Shown: piece after piece, positions 1 through 11,297 of the stretch
Layout of the letters: every line of letters begins with the position of its first letter
Numbering within the stretch: position 1 is the stretch's first letter
From: Filobasidium wieringae
Taxonomy: Eukaryota > Basidiomycota > Tremellomycetes > Filobasidiales > Filobasidiaceae
Direction of reading: 5' to 3'
NCBI GenBank assembly: GCA_001600055.1
Contig: BCIV01000012.1
Span: forward strand, 434,474 to 498,473
DNA: 64,000 bases
The notes under the pieces: generated by a model
Seen by the model: the letters and a program-made list of their open reading frames with translations, nothing else
Told to the model about the DNA's origin: nothing
Databases searched by the model: none
Made by a program: the position numbers and the translations under genes

Positions 1-1804
1 GGTACAGAGGCGTATTGAGCTGGCGTAGCGATGGTTGGAGTGGTAGAAAGTGTATCGACCAACTTCCCAGCTACATCCCTGAAATCAGGCTTTGTACCGG
101 TCGCAGGGTTGCTGACAGTGAGTCCGTCATCTTTGGTCCATCTTAGGTCCGGGACGACGATGTTTGATCCGATAAATGACTTGGGACGGCCATTAGCTTT
201 CGCGTTAGCCAGTGTCCTAGGCCGGACTTCTGGATCACTCATTTTCTCGGCGACCTTGGGTTTATCGTCTGAAGCGGATTTCTCCGTTGCTTCCTCTTGG
301 ACAGAAAGCTTGGTTAAACGCGCCGCCAAACTGTCTTCGGATTCTGCTGGTTCACCCGTAGCTGTGACCTTCTCATCTGATGCAAAAGGCTGAGTAGGCT
401 CATCGCTTTGTTTTTATGATCAGCTTCATGTCCTGACCGATCATGTTAAGGGTCACTTACTGTATGAAAGAACAATATTCACCGTATGGGCAAGAACCAA
501 TCTTTTCCCAATCTCTGCAGTGGACGGTCTTGTATTTATTCTTGCTATATTTGGAACCCGCACCGGCTCCACCACCACTCATAGGGAAGAGCTCGACTAT
601 CTCTACCAACTCTTCAATAGCCTCTTCACCCTGACTGTCTCTAGATGTCTTGGTAGAATCGGCTGACTGCGGGAAATTGGCGGTAAGAGGAGTGGTTGAA
701 GGAGAATACTCGTGAGTAAAACGGCAAGGTTGCGAAGTACAAGTGAGTCCAGGTGTATGGTAGAATTTGCAAAGGATAACTACACAAGGAGGAGAGGTTC
801 AGCGCTGGCATAGATGTAACTTGTAAGTCTCTCTTACTGTCGCTCCTCACGATGACCTTGTCATCATGTGATGCAGAGACGCCAGCCTCTTTCATCGCCT
901 TCTCCATCTCATTCCTTAAGTAATCGACCTCGACAGTTCTACTACTCTTCAGAGCCGCAGTGGCAGGACCACCAAGAGCGCGAACAGTCGTAGACTGTCG
1001 CCTGTTCGCGGAACCTTCGCTGGATTGCCCAGTAGACAAAGGAGCGGTGCTTTTTTCCGATCGGGAAGATGCAGAATACAAGGCAGAGTCTAATCCTTTT
1101 TGGCTAGGGGGACTCTGTAAGGTTGGACTGAACGGTAGTACAGTCCTGACAGTAACTGTCCTAATCCCTCTAGCCATCGCGAAATTGGCTGCAGCCGATT
1201 TGGGAGCGTCCGAAGCTTTCTTACGGTCGCCACCAATTATACCAGCGGTGGAGGGCGGGTCACCGCTCAAGCTCAACTTGCGTCTAGTGGAGATAATACC
1301 TGTCGAGGTAGCCAGAGGTCGCTCCCCTAACTTCCCGTCGACGCCGGGCACTTGAATCGGCGAAGGACGCGCCTTTCGACGTGGCGATTCCAGTAGACGG
1401 GGAGTCTCATCGTCGGGAGGAAGGATACTACCCGATAGAGCAGGAAATACCGGAGTGGTCGGAGTGATCAGAGATGTTTTCCTCCAAGAAAGCTCTCCAT
1501 TCCCGCCGTGACTGCCAGCGAGAATGGGGGCTGTGCGTAGCCCGCTATAGGTCTTGGTAAGCTCAACAGTCTGATCCTCGCCATCGTTCGAGGTAGTGAT
1601 GATACGGCCCTCTCTTGGAAGGAAGGGTAAGGAGTTAAGGCTGAGGTTCTTCTTGTGAGCTTGAAGCCGAGTTGTTGCAGGTCTTAAAGACAGCAAGTGA
1701 GGGATACTAAAGTTGCGAGAAGTCGGCGACGGAGTGAACACGTTGGAGGTGTCCAGACCATCGTCTTGGACTGATTTCGGTTTGGAAATAGTTGGGGTAG
1801 ACAT
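1..1804 (-). CDS. CCCH-type zinc finger protein, 3' end outside window
   Basis: The start ATG is at 1804 and the frame is still open at base 1, so the C-terminus is missing. The first ~340 residues are Ser/Thr/Pro/Arg-rich low-complexity sequence. An intron (about 820 down to 665; GTGTAG donor, CCGCAG acceptor) leads to a second exon containing HCRDWEKIGSCPYGEYCSF. A ~55-nt intron (about 449 to 395) then supplies the final His, giving C-x8-C-x5-C-x3-H, the CCCH finger of TTP/Zfs1-type RNA-binding proteins. A following acidic segment (393 to 1) has no recognised domain. Family knowledge: such fingers bind AU-rich mRNA elements. The role here is inferred. Only one finger is visible; a second may lie beyond the window. 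Confidence 0.7.
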
Positions 1805-2341
1805 TAGGAGGATTGGTCGTGTTTCGATTCACGTCTCGCTCAGGCCTCAATCGACCACTAAAGATATAGAAACAAGCGTCGAGAGATGATTATACGGTAT
1901 ACAGCACCATGGTTCTTAGGAGGACAACTATCACTCAGATGACGAGCTAGACTGTATTCAAATGAAGACGAGTCGGAGCTAGTACTCGCCATTGGCTGAA
2001 TCGTTGTTCAGCTTTTCATCGGAGAATCGAGGGAAATAGGAGAACAAAAGACTGAGCGAGGTCACGGTTGCTGATCTCTTTTGTTCGAGTTCCAGGCACA
2101 GAAGCTTGCCGTTCGGTTATTGTCATTACGCAACCCCGTCCGCGGACATCGTCAACAATGCATATGTCCGTTCAAGGGTGATTACTCAGCCGATGGCTAA
2201 CGTATCGCTCATCTTTAGGCAGCCTAGGCTCAACCCTCTCATCTCTCACTCGCTCAGCTGCACAAATAGAAATCAACCGGGTGAACGAGATCCAAGCATC
2301 ACGGAAAGTGCATCTTTCAACGTCACCCCTCAACAGCTATC
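1805..2341. promoter_or_regulatory. divergent promoter region
   Basis: This intergenic stretch separates the divergent start codons of the CCCH-finger gene (-) and CCS1 (+) and must hold both promoters. No conserved coding frame or clear TATA box was seen. Confidence 0.4.
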
Positions 2342-3575
2342 ATGGTCAACGAACAAAAACAACGAACGCCTGCATCGGTGTCATTCAAGGTAGATCGACT
2401 AAACCCTAAGCTGATCATGGCATAGCATTGACGGTTTCTTTACGATTGTGACGATCTAAACTTAATGATAGACAGAGTTCGCAGTCGATATGACATGCCA
2501 ATCGTGCGTATCTGCTGTCAAGAAGGCTTTGTCTTCCATCGAAGGGATAGATGATTATGACATCGATCTGGAAAAGAAGCAGGTTGTTGTGACTGGTCGA
2601 GGTACGATCGCAAACTGGAAATCCAGATCATAACGAACAACTGTGCTGACAGAATTACGATAAAGCACCTCCATCGAAAGTGACGAGAGCGTTGAAGGGG
2701 ACAGGAAAGCAGATCCTGATTCGTGGTTCGGGAACCGCTGCAGGTCAGCAGCAGAATATTGAATTTATCGCAAAGAATATGGCCCTGACCTGGAACAAAC
2801 GCATTAATACTAGGCAATCACGACGGAGCTGCTGTTTCTATACTGGAATCACCCTTACCGATAAATGCTTACGAGACAACCAGTTCGGAAGAAACGCAAA
2901 AAGTCCACGGCATAGCCCGTCTTGTACAGGTCTCGACTAGTCCCGTGCTATCTCTCCTGGACCTGACGGTTCGGTTCCCTGGTTATCCACTCCTTGGAGG
3001 TTCGCCTCGGTCGCCCACGGATGAAGAGGCGTTCCCCGCCTATACGCTCTACGTTTCCAAGACTGGTGATCTAACCAATCTTACCACACCGCCTTACTCA
3101 ACCGGTTCCCCCTTACATACCCTTACGACACTTCGTCCGGATAATGATGGATATGCAGACGCATTCCTGGAACTACCTATACCTATTTGGGAAATGGTAG
3201 GTAGAGCAATGGTAGTCGAACGAACCAAGGATCTGCAGGCGAGATTGCAAGAAGCCGAGAATCGGTCAAACGCGACCGAAGATCGAGTAAAGGCAGTGAT
3301 AGGCTCCCGAGGGCGATTGGGAGTATTAGCAGGGGTTATCGCTCGATCTGCTGGAGGTTAGTCAACTTTGATGTCTTAAAGCAAGGTTGTACTGATTCGT
3401 ATTTACAATGTTTCGTTCAGTATGGGGGAATGACAAAACGTAAACAGACATCAAATATAGTCAGGGCCCGTGACTGAGACTGACCATCGTCTGATTTTCG
3501 TACAGTATATGCGCCTGTAGCGGAAAAACGATGTGGGAGGAGGGAAGGACAATGGAAAAAAGTGCCCAAGTATAA
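2342..3575 (+). CDS. CCS1: Copper chaperone for Cu/Zn superoxide dismutase
   Basis: This protein delivers copper to Sod1 in the cytosol and mitochondrial intermembrane space. Six exons give 293 aa in a consistent frame: 2342-2389, 2478-2601, 2666-2743, 2814-3356, 3421-3439 and 3506-3575. Domain I (about residues 17-75) is HMA-like with the copper site MTCQSC (C23, C26). Domain II is SOD-like (GNHDGAA, LPIPIWEMVGRAMVV, GVIARSAGVW). Domain III carries the CAC copper motif (C273, C275), followed by SGKTMWEE, and lies entirely on the last exon. All three domains of yeast Lys7/Ccs1 are therefore present. The stop codon lies close to the convergent gene on the minus strand. Confidence 0.93.
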
Positions 3576-3611
3576 AGCTTCGTATTATAGGTTCGCGATA
3601 ATGGTACGACC

Positions 3612-4209
3612 TCAGTCTTTTTTGGATTTCTTGTTCTTGCGTTCCTCATGTTCGTTATTCGTAGCAGGGCGTTTCTTCGTCCATGTGTTACAAATCACAC
3701 TACTGAGAACTAAACCTTCCTCACAGCGTGTATTGTGCTTACTGGGTTCGGCTCAATCCTGATCTGTTCGTTATGACCTTCGTATTCTTGTTCATCATCA
3801 TCGTCAAGCTCTTCAGGAGCAGCCTAAGGACAGGTGTAGTATGAGCGATCTATCCTACTCCCGCAAACTTGTCAGGGAACTGACATCGTAGAACGCCTTT
3901 AACGTTGCTCGTCGAGTTTCTGCGTCATCTTCTTCATACGAGCTGCTGTCATCTTCGTCATCGTCGTCTTCTTCGTCCTCATTGCCGACATCCTGATCCA
4001 CTTCAACCTCCTTTTCGAATAGCCCGGCCTCTCCTAATCGATCTCCGTCATAAAGACCATCACTTCCCGGCTGAGACTCGCAATCAGGATCACTGTGCTA
4101 CTGGACAGTCGCTGGAGTAGTCATAACTGACCTCTTTGCCTTTAAGCGAAGAGACTGAGTGTGAATTCTGTGTCTGAGACACGTTCTTGTCCTCAGAAGG
4201 ATTGCTCAT
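3612..4209 (-). CDS. Small acidic protein of unknown function
   Basis: The start is MSNPSEDKNV at 4209. Exons 4132-4209 and 3885-4097 are separated by a 34-nt intron that restores the frame. The second exon carries a strongly acidic run (Asp/Glu-rich with SSSYEEDD) and joins a third exon from 3823. The C-terminus is uncertain. The third exon may end at a TAG at 3710-3712 (about 134 aa), or it may splice once more, using a GTCATA donor and a TTTAG acceptor, to a basic tail (TKKRPATNNEHEERKNKKSKK) ending at 3612. The acidic body with a possible basic nuclear signal resembles histone-chaperone or nucleolar proteins in composition only. No family was recognised. Confidence 0.55.
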
Positions 4210-4486
4210 ACTTATCTGCTTGTTGTAGGAGACGAGACCATATCTTTGACATATCTTTATTATTTTGCACAGGGCACGGGAAAAGGTAGGCAACAAACCG
4301 GCACGAAGTGATCTATGCGTTTTCGGAGAGGTTTCGTGCTGCGTGCATATCCGAAATCAAATAGAATACGCCGAGTTGCTTATTTGATAGATCACTACCT
4401 ACTACTATAAATATACGGCTTAGTGCTTAGTGCGCTTAGTACTAAGGTATCGTTCCAGACCCAAAGAGACACTGTGACTTGTTTGT

Positions 4487-5689
4487 CTACAGCTTGCCCT
4501 CGAGTCCACCGACTTCAAACATTCCACCCTTCGCCCTCCCCCTTCCTGCAACCTTGGCCATGGCTTTGGTCATGATCACCATCGCCTTGCCCCCTTCTTT
4601 GTCCAGAATCAGCCGGGATGCCGCTTCTACAATCTCAGAGATCTTGGTCAATTCCATATCCTTGAAGATGTCAGGTGGACCAGATTTGGATCTAGCCTCA
4701 GCTTGAGAAGCTCCCGATTGTCCGAGAATCGCTGTTGGAGCGAAAAAGGGGCAAAGTAATCCTGTCTTGACCTTCATCTTCTGTTCAGACCTGCCTTCTT
4801 CGTTGGGATTAGGATTATTTCGGTCCACTGAAGTGAAGTAATGTGGCCGCCTCAAAGTTCGGAACAGTCCGAGAACGCCGTGCTTGGCTGCAGCGTAAAG
4901 TGGCTCGGACGAGTATTTAAGAGATGCCATAGACCCAACAAGCAGCAACGAATGCTGGCGAGGGGCCTCTTCGGAGAACCGCTTGTGAATCGACGACATT
5001 TCAGAGGAAGGTCGAGGAGGGAGAGAAAAGAAGTGATAGGCGAGATGAGCAGTGTATACAACTCCAGTCAAATCGATGTCGATGGTTTTTAGATTCGGCT
5101 TTTTCAGTGCTATCGTTCACAAGTAAAGTCGTCGTAAGCGGTTCAACCTAGTAGTATGTTATGCCAGACGAATTTCATTCCCTTACCAAGCGAAGGAGAA
5201 GGGATAAACATGGCACCGTCACTCTCGCCGATCCCAGCATTTGCTACAACCACATCTACATGTCCACCTGGTGAGAACTCGACCGCTTTGTTGAACAAAT
5301 TGACTTGAGAATCCCATGACGTAACATCTGTCTTGACGAAGCAGTGACTATGATCGACGGGACATGTGAGTTGATAGGAAACGAAGAGTAGCGGTACGCA
5401 CGACTCACGAAGACGATGAACTTCCCGAAATCTTGTTGAGTTCCTCGAGGACGAGTCTACTCGCTATCTCATCCATATCCCCTACCACAATGTGAGCTCT
5501 GAAGCACATCAAGGAGATATATCAGTCAGTTGGGAGTCCGTCTTTGCGCTTTTGTCAGGTGCATGCGACTGACCCGTGCTGAGCCCACTCTCTGGCCATC
5601 CCTCGTCCAAGTCCATTAGCAGCTCCAGTAATGATTACCGTTCTGCCCTTGAGCCAATTCCAATCCGGCTGTTGTTTCAAATCCATCAT
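4487..5689 (-). CDS. Short-chain dehydrogenase/reductase (15-PGDH-like)
   Basis: This is an NAD(P)-dependent oxidoreductase of the classical SDR family with unknown substrate. Four exons in frame give 329 aa: 5574-5689, 5409-5498, 5187-5347 and 4487-5109. The visible motifs are the N-terminal Rossmann glycine motif TGAANGLG, VVVANAG, the catalytic Ser (LLLVGSMAS) and the YAAAK catalytic Tyr/Lys pair. The arrangement resembles fungal 15-hydroxyprostaglandin-dehydrogenase-like proteins. No signal peptide is seen. A C-terminal extension of about 100 residues beyond the core ends in a glycine-rich GGMFEVGG segment. Confidence 0.85.
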
Positions 5690-6351
5690 GACGTCCGATT
5701 GGATGTTATACGCTAGATTGATTAGATTGGTCGCCTAATCAAGTGAGTATATTCAGTATAGACGTATGTAGTGGTTTGCGATTAGGTTTGGCTTCGATCT
5801 AGTTGTTATATATACCAAGCACATGAAGCAGTATCTTGTGCGTGCTTGAAACGAGGAAACACGCGCCGGGTATCTGGCCCAATTTGGAAGTCAATTACCG
5901 GAAAGAAGCTTTCCTGTTAGCCGAAGTCACGCGCCAACCGGAGAATCTGACCTCGCTGTCTATTGCGATCACTGAAGATCCTGGTTGTTTTCGAGGCTGA
6001 GATCCTGAATGAAGGTAATTGGGGCTTTAGGACTGTCATTTACTCCGAACAGGACATCCTGTCTGTGAAATAACTTGAACACGCACGCACTGCACTGGTT
6101 CCTTGTCCGTTGCTCTCTCTCGCTCACCAAAAGACAACAACGGTCAGGAATTCAGCATAGCCCGTGTGCTGCACCTTCACTTATGGAAAATACAGGTAAT
6201 GATCTGGCTGAATCTCTCTTGATTCCATGACCATCTCCGTTCACACTTATCGTTCAATCGGGATGTTGGCTCCGCTACAATGCTCATTGTTCCCATGCAT
6301 CACAAGATCCTGTTGTACATCCTGGAGATCTGATGACATGCCTTTTGCAGC
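5690..6351. promoter_or_regulatory. intergenic region, SDR promoter and PDE1 3' flank
   Basis: This spacer lies between the SDR start codon and the PDE1 stop codon, both minus strand. It should contain the SDR promoter and the PDE1 3' UTR. No coding frame or repeat stands out. Confidence 0.35.
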
Positions 6352-8130
6352 TCAGACCCTTATCAGCATTCCTTTAGCAATCATCTCGAATGATACTCCA
6401 GTCCCCTGTCCGACTGAGCAGCGGTCCTTTTCGATGGCGACCAACTGATTCCTGATGCGTTCACGGCAATTGCGACTACCAGGATCGAGATCCATCGGCT
6501 GTTTTACATGTATAATGTACACCTTAAGACCGCTCAAAGGGGTGGTTTCGGAGGTGGTCCGTGTTTTCACGAACGAAGCCAGCTGGCGTAATTCCGCATG
6601 TAGCGATTGAGGTTGTAGATGGCCGAACATAAGATCAGCCGGCCGGTCCGAAGTATACGAGCATTCGATCTGTAGAAGGGGGACTCTCATTTTTTGATCC
6701 AGTGCTGCTATCTCCTCTGAACTTACAAATATTCCAGTCAGACGACCTTCATCCCACCTTTTTGCTGCCTCGCGCCATACGGATGCATGAAGCTCTTGTG
6801 CTGCCGGATCGTTATGATTGTCTAATTTGCTCTCCACGTCACCCCAGAATAGCAGCTCAGCCCCTGGATGTGGTTCATCATGATCGTCCGCTGCCTCAGG
6901 ATATTCGTCGAGCCGAACGAAGAATGCAGTAGACTCATATACACCTTTGGATGTATTGCCGTGGGCCACTGGCATCTGACTTGTGCTTATGCCAAGCCTT
7001 CCGCCCGAGGCTTTTCGAGATGGACCGCTCAGAGGCAATTTCTGATACCTTTTCGAAGGTGGCAGCCTGGGAATAGATGTCACATCAATCGTGGAGTGTG
7101 CTTTGTAAGGGGATGATAGTCTTACGAGCAATAGTCTACTCCGACCCCATTCTGTAAAGGATAAGCTTCTTTCACGTGGGCGATCCGGTGAGTATGCTCT
7201 TCATGTCGTGGTTGCGTATGCTTGTCGTCTTGACTGGTACCGCTGTCTTGAACTTCTCGTCTTCCCAGTTGGCCCACCTTACTTGCGTTGCCTTGCTCGC
7301 TCGTCTCCCCGTCTCCAGCCCAGTCTCCTAATTCTGGCCATATATCTCCCCTGAATGCCGTCGAGAGCCTGTTTAAAACTGGTCGTTGAGCGTATATTGG
7401 CATCCTTACAGGGGCAGGTGAAGTCCCTCCGTAGGATGAATTTCGTAAATATGGATATAAAGGAAGTTGTCTAGGAGGCAGTGATCCAGTTGCAAGTATC
7501 AGAGATAGAACATGATCAAGATGGGCATGAGTCACCAGATAGCATCTGATTGATATGCTTAAAGCGTCTGAGTAGAGTACACAAGCGAACGCATTGATCG
7601 GACGTTTTGACTGACGACAGAAAGCCATAAAACCACCCAGCTCTTTCAACAGCGGAACGGCAATGCTCAGGCCAGATCAAGCCTGGAAGCAGCTCTTCCT
7701 CCATCAACATTGGTATATGGTCGTCTTCAGCACCGGTTGCCAGTCCCAAGCTTGCCAATGTTGGGTGATTGCCAGGATTTGTATTCACTCCGCTATAAGC
7801 CTTCGATGCTGAGGGAACTGACTCTCTTTCTTGTGATTGAGGTAGTCTTCGTGAAAGAGCGCTGTTTAAGGCAGCTTGTCGCAGAAGGTCGCTCAAGGCG
7901 CCCATACCTGAGCCTGTTCACCCACATTTGTGCATTCTGTAAGTCGAGATAGGGCCTATTTCCCCGATCAAGAATTCGTATGACTGACCTCCCTCGAGAC
8001 CTACCCATCCATCTTCCCAGGTGGTATCAGCAGGCTTCAATGCGTAGGCTGGCACATCCGTTTCAAGTGGACCTCCAGAGGATCCAAGCACAAGCAGGTC
8101 GAAGGCTGGTTTCCGGCTAGCAGGAGGCAT
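6352..8130 (-). CDS. PDE1: Low-affinity 3',5'-cyclic-nucleotide phosphodiesterase (class II)
   Basis: It hydrolyses cAMP to AMP and tunes PKA signalling. Four exons from ATG 8130 give about 520 aa. The N-terminus has FDLLVLGSSGGPLE and DVPAYALKPADTTWEDG. After splicing (GLEG joined to GSGMGALSDLL) the frame reaches the class II signature THAHLDH, the metal-binding motif. Further on are STSQMPVAHG and ESTAFFV, and it ends in LKVYIIHVKQ and GVSFEMIAKG. These match the Pde1 family along its length. Two inserts rich in Ser/Gly/Gln (around 7,200-7,350 and 7,740-7,900) separate conserved blocks and are probably loops. The gene is divergent from the coiled-coil gene at 8562. Confidence 0.92.
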
Positions 8131-8561
8131 AGCAATTACCTTGAATATTTCCAGTGAGCCTGGTGGGCATGGTCATCAGCCAAGTGCTAATAGTCAGTCT
8201 ATCTGTCATGAGTTCTCGGCAAAGAAAGGTACGAGTGTCCAAGAATCGAGTATCCTGGAAGTAAACAGCTTCCGCGGTCGAGCTTAGATACACGTCGCTT
8301 TCGTAATATCAATTGTTGTTTTGATACGGATCTAGTCTTCTAGTCTTGCTAGTCTTGGTTGCCTATTACCTAAGTAATTAGTAATAAGTAAACAAGTGAG
8401 CAAGTGATGAAGCTGTTAGACCGGTAGTTAATGCTCAGTGCTTGGTACTGATCACCGGCACGTGTGATTTTCGCCTAAAGAACTTTCTTCGAAGAAACCC
8501 GCCGTTGAACTCCCTTGTCTTGTTTTCTCACCCTCGTTCTGGAGAAAGTCAACAAGCCATC
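8131..8561. promoter_or_regulatory. divergent promoter region
   Basis: This spacer lies between the PDE1 (-) and coiled-coil gene (+) start codons. It is AT-rich around 8,340-8,400, with repeated TAGTCTTG/TAGTAAT-like runs. No motif was confidently identified. Confidence 0.35.
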
Positions 8562-9940
8562 ATGTCGCGATCGCAACGTCCTAAATCGATGTATGACAAG
8601 AGCGTTATCATGAACACCTTGAATTATCAAACCATCGGGGAGAGGGCGTCCGGAACTTCCGCTCTAGCTGAAGTAAGTGTAGGCTTTCTTCTTCGAGGGA
8701 TGACTGAACCTTGACTCTGCCTTCGTCGTCAAGCACGATCAGGCAGGTTCTATTTCCTACTTGCAACAAGCTCTCCGACAAAATGAAGTACGGAGCAAAG
8801 AACTGCTAGAGCAGCTCGCAGAATTGAGAGCAGACAAGAATCAACTCGAAAAACTATTCGAGGGATCGCAGATGTACGTCTGAGTAGAGCTGTTATACTA
8901 TCGTAGGCTGGAGCTGAGGAACGAGTCTCGGCGATGCAATTTAGCGAGAACCAGAAGTGTATCCAGCAGATCACCGATTTCAGGGAGCATGTCAGAGTAA
9001 GTACTTGTTTATCAATCGTTACCTCGTCTTGCCTGACTTCGGTGTCTGTTAGATTTTGGAGGCAGCGTTGAATCGTATCAATGGACCCAGCTGGAGAGTA
9101 GGTGGCTGATCGCGCACCTCCTGCTCAATCATTCGATATCAATCTTTACTATACTTAGACCGATTTCGCCATCCCGCCTACGCCAGGGCCTCGTTCTTCA
9201 ATGCAAGGAGCGATGCCGGACTCCGCCATGAAGAGCGCATTCAAACGAAATCCGTCAATGTCCTTAGGAAGAAACTCAAGTATGCCGTTCTTGACAGAAG
9301 AAGAATTACTTGCACCGCCGAAGCACTTTTCAGAATTTTACGATGAAGATAGTACGGAGGACGTGGTTGATAGTATGCGCAGATATGCGGATGCCAAAAA
9401 ACCACTGACTTATGGCCGGGAAGGAAAGGAGATTGCCGATAGGGATCTCGTTAGACTCCACGTCGAACGGATTAGGTTGGATACGCATTCGCAACAGGCA
9501 GGATCGTCAAACGAGACAAACAATTCTCCTGCTTATATCGACTTGGACCCAATCATCACGCTACTCAATACGCTCCATGCATCTTCTCACACCCAATCAC
9601 TGAGTATACTTTCCAATTTTGTCCAAGAGGTCAGGGTCGATAACGAAGGCGAACGGGCGATAGATGACGCAAGGAAAACGGCCACGGTTACAAAGCTTGA
9701 AGAAGGCCAAGAGATAATTACCAAAGCTTGGGAAGACGCCCAGAGAGCGGACAATGCAAGGGAGGAGAGATTGAAAACCATGATGCAAGATGCAAGTCTG
9801 CTCAATAGATCTGCAGTGGATAAGACGACTTCTAGTGCTGAAAAACTAACTCTGTTTAGGCCGTATTGAAGCTAGACGAGTTTACCGATCGATACCCTGT
9901 CCTGACTATCGAAGAAATGACCGACATTACTGCCTCCTAA
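8562..9940 (+). CDS. Coiled-coil protein of unknown function
   Basis: The start is MSRSQRPKSMYDKS. The first exon ends at a GTAAGT donor (8673), and the next exons encode heptad-like sequence (LQQALRQNEVRSKELLEQL, then FSENQKCIQQITDFREHVR). A long exon (about 9160-9798) contains FLTEEELLAPPKHFSEF and an acidic/alpha-helical region. The last intron (about 9799-9862, CTAAC branch point) joins to AVLKLDEFTDRYPVLTIEEM and the stop at 9940. The joint near 8,873-8,912 is not clean. Only a 29-nt intron keeps the coiled-coil frame, so this boundary needs transcript support. No domain family was recognised. Confidence 0.6.
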
Positions 9941-10079
9941 CAACCATACCGACAGGAGCTAAGCGACGCATATATGTCGAGACTGCAGCCGGACTGCCAT
10001 ATACCCCGATCTGATACGTGATTAGTATATTGTTCTGTCACATGAGATACAATTCGTCATAGCTATAATAACAAGTTTT

Positions 10080-11050
10080 TCACTCGAAGAAGTCGTCATC
10101 ATCATCTCCAGCTGTCTGCTTAACCTTGGGCACGTTTGCATCTGCATCCGAGTCTACCTGGTCTCGATCTACAAGGATGCCAGACTTATTGCCCTTTCCG
10201 CCTTCCTCCTTCACGCTTTCTTCGGGTTTCAAACTGATGCCTTGTTTCTCAGCGGTCGTTCGATCCTCCATGATAACCTTGAGTTTGTTTAGGAGATCAA
10301 GTCGTCTGCGGCCAGGCTGATCATCCTCCGCAGGCGTGGTGTGGAAATGCGGAGGCAAAGCCAAGTGTCGCTCCTCTTCATCGTCCTGTTTTTGTTCTGC
10401 GGAGCCTGCGAACAACGCGATATACTTTTCGGCCATACTGACACAGGGATAAAGAATCAGGCCGATGGCGACTGAGTGATGCAGCGCAGAAAAGACTTAC
10501 GGATAATGAATTATGTAATTAAACATTATTCGAGCCTCAAATACTTCTCTGACAATATCTTCCTGTTGCTCATCCTTCTCGAATTTTGTAGTGCCTCTCT
10601 TAATAATCCGCAGAAGTTTCTTTCTCTCTGTTTCGACGCGTATTTCAGTACCTGTTTACCAATTTAGAATGACCATCACGTTCTTACCAAAAAATCGAAT
10701 CTACGTGAGAGAAACATTCAGTTTTCGTTCGAGCAATCTGGAAGTCGGCTTACCATATGATATTTTTCGTGATTCTTCTTCTCAACGTTGTTCTGCTCGG
10801 CTCTCTTCAAGTCAGCTCGAAGACTTTCAAGCCTCCGCTCAGTCTGAATCTTCAGGCCTGGCTCCACACCCTCCCTCTGAAGAAATCTGGAAGATTGTCT
10901 GATGAGCGATTTGAGCTTCGATACTCCAAACTTGCTCTCATCCTGGATCTTCTTCTGAGGTGGTTTGTTCTTCTTGAATTTGGTATGCCCTCCTTTCTGG
11001 TAGGGCTTAGCATTTCTTTTGGAAGAACTAGCTTCAGTATCGACAGGCAT
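10080..11050 (-). CDS. EFG1: rRNA-processing protein Efg1
   Basis: This nucleolar protein is needed for early 18S pre-rRNA processing. Four exons in frame give 272 aa: 10754-11050, a 13-nt microexon 10688-10700, 10501-10651 and 10080-10437. Exon 1 has the Efg1 core (SKLKSLIRQSSRFLQRE, TERRLESLRADLKRAE, EKYHM). The microexon supplies IRFFG, completing the conserved YHM-[VI]RFF block. Exon 3 gives TERKKLLRIIKR and ends in NYIIHYP, joined to MAEKYIALFAG in exon 4. The C-terminal tail is acidic. An upstream ATG at 11080 in the same frame would add ten residues. Confidence 0.9.
10688..10700 (-). other. EFG1: 13-nt microexon of EFG1
   Basis: ATTCGATTTTTTG is bordered by a CGTAG acceptor and a GTAAGA donor. 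Including it restores both the reading frame and the family-conserved RFF motif. Confidence 0.75.
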
Positions 11051-11297
11051 GACGATAGTTGCCAATGATATATGGGACAAGCAGACTTAAGGTGAATGAG
11101 AAAGTGCACTGACCGTCAGTGCGTTGCACATAGATTTTGGAGAGGAACATGACAGACAAAGTCAACAAATGCAGAGTGAGATCACGTGATATTGCAGACT
11201 AAGAAGGTGGGTCGAGCGATCGAAGTGGTGAGTTTATGGATAGCTAGTGGGAACCGTTTGTTGAAACCAGTCAATATCTGAAATACCATTATCAACC

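Noticed and set aside
960..1355. 131-codon plus-strand frame inside the CCCH-finger gene
   Set aside because: It is a mirror of the Ser/Arg-rich minus-strand exon, with no start context or motifs.
3421..3443. CCS1 ending at VWGNDKT without a CXC domain
   Set aside because: A further intron with a good donor (3440) and acceptor (3505) leads to an exon encoding CAC and the family C-terminus.
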